DNA of 64,000 nucleotides, from NCBI GenBank assembly GCA_017465905.1, contig JAFTVE010000008.1:20294-84293 (forward strand), in the 5' to 3' direction. The position numbers and the translations under genes are program-made. Positions 62,521 to 64,000 of the stretch are shown piece by piece. The notes below the pieces were generated by a model, which saw nothing but the letters and a program-made list of their open reading frames with translations, was not told the DNA's origin and did no database searches. This DNA is from Bacteroidaceae bacterium. GTDB taxonomy: Bacteria > Bacteroidota > Bacteroidia > Bacteroidales > Bacteroidaceae. Positions within the stretch are counted from its first letter, which is position 1, and each line of letters opens with the position of its first letter.

Positions 62521-62928
62521 TCAGGGAATTACCTGACAGCGTAGGTCACCGGGGACGTACGAGATGTGAATCCATCTTCCATCGCCCTCAAGGATGAGCT
62601 GAGTGAACTTGATGCGCCCCTCCTGCTGCATCTTCACGATGAGGCGGAACAGACGGCGGTGGTCGGCCCTGTTACCAGCAATAATATCGGCCGCACAGCC
62701 GAGGACGTGGTGGCTATACTTGGCACCACCCACCAGGGCGTTGAGCTGCTTGCAGCGGTAGCCGCTACTGACCACGATAGGCTCGCCCCACGCTTCGCGT
62801 ATGGGGTCTAATAACAGGTCTACGAGTACGTGCAACAGATGGTATGCACACTTGTTCGGGCGGTTGTCGATGCCCTCGCGCAGCGCCGTGGCGCTGCTTG
62901 TTAATTCGGTTATGGTAAAGTATTTCAT
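62521..62928 (-). CDS. M15-family D-Ala-D-Ala carboxypeptidase-like protein
   Basis: 135 residues without a signal peptide. VSSGYRCKQLNALVGG, then SHHVLGCAADI (zinc His and Asp) and WIHISYV (last His) make the M15A active site complete. Such short peptidases resemble phage endolysins, but in Bacteroidales they occur in small host loci with smalltalk and HU-like genes, as here. The order on the strand is HU-like, smalltalk, M15. Confidence 0.88.
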   Translation of the reverse strand: MKYFTITELTSSATALREGIDNRPNKCAYHLLHVLVDLLLDPIREAWGEPIVVSSGYRCKQLNALVGGAKYSHHVLGCAADIIAGNRADHRRLFRLIVKMQQEGRIKFTQLILEGDGRWIHISYVPGDLRCQVIP

Positions 62929-62970
62929 GCTTGGATTTATGATTTATTTGCTTGCATCGCGGAATATTTT

Positions 62971-63217
62971 TGCACGCGAATCTCGCGAAAAACGCGAAGT
63001 TTTCTTGCATCGTTGATTTTGGTCTCACACAAATCTCACAAATCTCACGAAGGCAAGTCGCTTCGCCCTTGCTGTCGGTGTTGCACGCCGAGTGTACACG
63101 CCGGATGGTAGCTGCGAGCTTTCTGCGATGCAGCTTCTGTGAGATTTGTGTAATCTGTGTGAGACATATTCATAGGAACTGATTTTCGCGTGATTTGCGA
63201 GATTCGCGTGAGCAAAA
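62971..63217. repeat. Nested inverted-repeat element between smalltalk and M15 genes
   Basis: Outer arms: GCACGCGAATCTCGCGAAAA near 62972 against TTTTCGCGTGATTTGCGAGA at 63183-63202. Inner arms: TCTCACACAAATCTCACAAA at 63023 against CTGTGAGATTTGTGTAATCT at 63137. The core (63050-63130) is not repetitive. No credible open frame. It fills the 356-bp gap. Confidence 0.65.
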
Positions 63218-63284
63218 CCTGCGTGAGATTAAGCGATAAAGGTGAGTGCGCTGCCGAGTAGCAGCAGCGCACGGATTAGGGCAT

Positions 63285-63377
63285 TCATACCGCACAGGAA
63301 GCTACGCCCAAGGCACCAGCCAAGGCAGTGAGTACGGTGATTACGATTTTAAGGACTTGTTTCCAGTTTACTTTCAT
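63285..63377 (-). CDS. Smalltalk protein (microprotein)
   Basis: 30 residues from ATG 63377: MKVNWKQVLK, a hydrophobic helix with IVITVLTALAGALGV, ending ASCAV. Too short for standard gene calls but matches the smalltalk protein family of Bacteroidales, usually found between an HU-like DNA-binding gene and a peptidoglycan hydrolase, exactly as here. Single membrane helix. Function unknown. Confidence 0.82.
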   Translation of the reverse strand: MKVNWKQVLKIVITVLTALAGALGVASCAV

Positions 63378-63453
63378 GTTTGTGGTTGTTTAGAGTTTAA
63401 TGGTAGTGATTAGTGTGTGTTAAGAGTTCGAAGAAGCACTCGGCTTGCCGCTT

Positions 63454-63598
63454 AACTCCCCCTCTGTTTATAGAGGGGGTGCCCTGAAAGGGCGGGGGCG
63501 TTCCAAACGAAGTGCGGAGCAGAAATACTACGCGCTACGCTTGTAACTCCCTCCGCTTCACTTCGTTGCGCTCGTCCCTCTATAAACAGAGGGACAGT
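63454..63598. repeat. Degenerate inverted-repeat element between HU-like and smalltalk genes
   Basis: AACTCCCCCTCTGTTTATAG (63454) and TCCCTCTATAAACAGAGGGA (63575-63594) are inverse, with GAAGTGCGGAG and CTCCGCTTCACTTCGTTGCG inside. It is related in plan to the 154-bp elements but with different stem words. The rest of the gap to 63729 shows only an ACTCACCAACTC repeat. Confidence 0.6.
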
Positions 63599-63729
63599 TG
63601 GCGGCTATGCCGAGTGTAAACATTACTGGCGAAAGGTTAACGTCATCGTCAGATTCAGAGTTTGAGTCGGTGAGTCCAGATTGCCTGTCATCTGGCAAAC
63701 TTAAAAACTCACCAACTCAAAAACTTACT

Positions 63730-64000
63730 TTACGCCATCGCCTCCGACGATATGCGCTTCAGCGAGAAGTCCGCAGCCACGGCCTTCTTGAGTGCCGCAT
63801 CGGGGCGGAACACGATCTTGTGCCCCTTGATCATCGATGAGGGTGCGAAGTCACTGGCAGCCATCGTGTCCTGCGAGTAGCACTTGCCCTGCAGGGTCAC
63901 CTGGAAGCGGCCGAGGTCGTCGAGCACCACCACCTGACCTTCGGTGAGGGCTTCGATGATGTGGTCCTTCATGCTGAGGAGCACGGCGCGGCAGTCGGTC
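63730..64000 (-). CDS. HU-like DNA-binding protein, C-terminal part (5' end outside window)
   Basis: 90 codons open to the right edge. TDCRAVLLSMKDHIIEALTE then GQVVVLDDLGRFQVTLQGK is the HU/IHF-like fold of the larger Bacteroidales variants that accompany smalltalk genes. The remaining tail ends in LKRISSEAMA. An apparent GTG at 63984 is internal. The N-terminal helices lie beyond base 64000. Confidence 0.8.
   Translation of the reverse strand, partial: TDCRAVLLSMKDHIIEALTEGQVVVLDDLGRFQVTLQGKCYSQDTMAASDFAPSSMIKGHKIVFRPDAALKKAVAADFSLKRISSEAMA

Noticed and set aside
62952-63272. Open frames of about 75 codons on both strands
   Set aside because: They are formed by the inverted-repeat arms, with no family character and no promoter.
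62521-64000. Prophage remnant
   Set aside because: Only an endolysin-like peptidase is present; no phage structural, integrase or terminase genes. The smalltalk/HU context is a normal Bacteroidales chromosomal arrangement.

Overview
The window is chromosomal DNA of a member of the order Bacteroidales (phylum Bacteroidota). The signs are gene content (DUF4494/YggS pair, TamL-type lipoprotein, Rho with a long lysine-rich insert, NanA/symporter/AGE-epimerase sialate locus, smalltalk/HU-like pair, TlpA proteins with DUF4369-like N-termini, C-terminal sorting motifs of type IX secretion cargo) and promoters of the Bacteroidota type: TTTG, 20 bp, TAnnTTTG occurs exactly upstream of ileS, glnS, dnaX, nanA and the gene at 42260. 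The family (Prevotellaceae, Bacteroidaceae or relatives) cannot be fixed from the sequence. No rRNA, tRNA, CRISPR array, IS transposase or prophage module was recognised.

Layout. 1-6263 (minus): 5' end of ileS, then dedA, a TPR protein, glnS and dnaX. 6505-18246: a membrane Ser/Thr kinase with a BspA-type leucine-rich-repeat sensor and a small putative HTH protein (minus), divergent from an LRR lipoprotein, a 1375-residue dockerin-bearing subtilisin and a 1032-residue protein with three cohesin-like modules and internalin-type B repeats (plus). 18486-20113: ftsB/divIC-like gene, a small membrane protein and a lipoprotein. 20174-23221 (minus): stand-alone MetH activation domain, dihydroorotase, polyprenol-phosphate mannosyltransferase-like protein. 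23340-28116 (minus): sialic acid catabolism (nanA, mutarotase-symporter fusion, AGE epimerase). 28213-32794 (minus): trmO, two metallo-beta-lactamase-fold hydrolases, TamL-like outer-membrane lipoprotein. 32984-38723 (plus): SpoU methyltransferase, a fused double sensor kinase, its response regulator and a short AbgT-like membrane protein. 38726-41952 (minus): yggS, DUF4494, rho. 42260-48385 (plus): DUF3805-like gene, ABC-F ATPase, flippase, M23 peptidase. 48798-53309 (minus): a hisD-hisC fusion, hisG with a histidine-rich leader peptide and attenuator, nfo. 53450-58111 (plus): two secreted surface proteins. 58268-64000 (minus): three TlpA-like proteins separated by a 154-bp inverted-repeat element, an M15 peptidase, a smalltalk microprotein and a truncated HU-like gene.

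How genes may work together. The best candidate for an undescribed system is 6505-18246. A dockerin-bearing protease and a triple cohesin-like scaffold, both with type-IX-like C-terminal tails, lie beside an LRR receptor kinase and an LRR lipoprotein. This would fit a secreted multi-protein proteolytic assembly with its own sensing module, but the assembly and the link to the kinase are inference from domain content and position. A second theme is short repeat families that fill intergenic gaps and also lie in frame inside genes (hisD-hisC junction, NanT, ABC-F, M23 peptidase, scaffold C-terminus), where they have added linkers and may have fused hisD to hisC.
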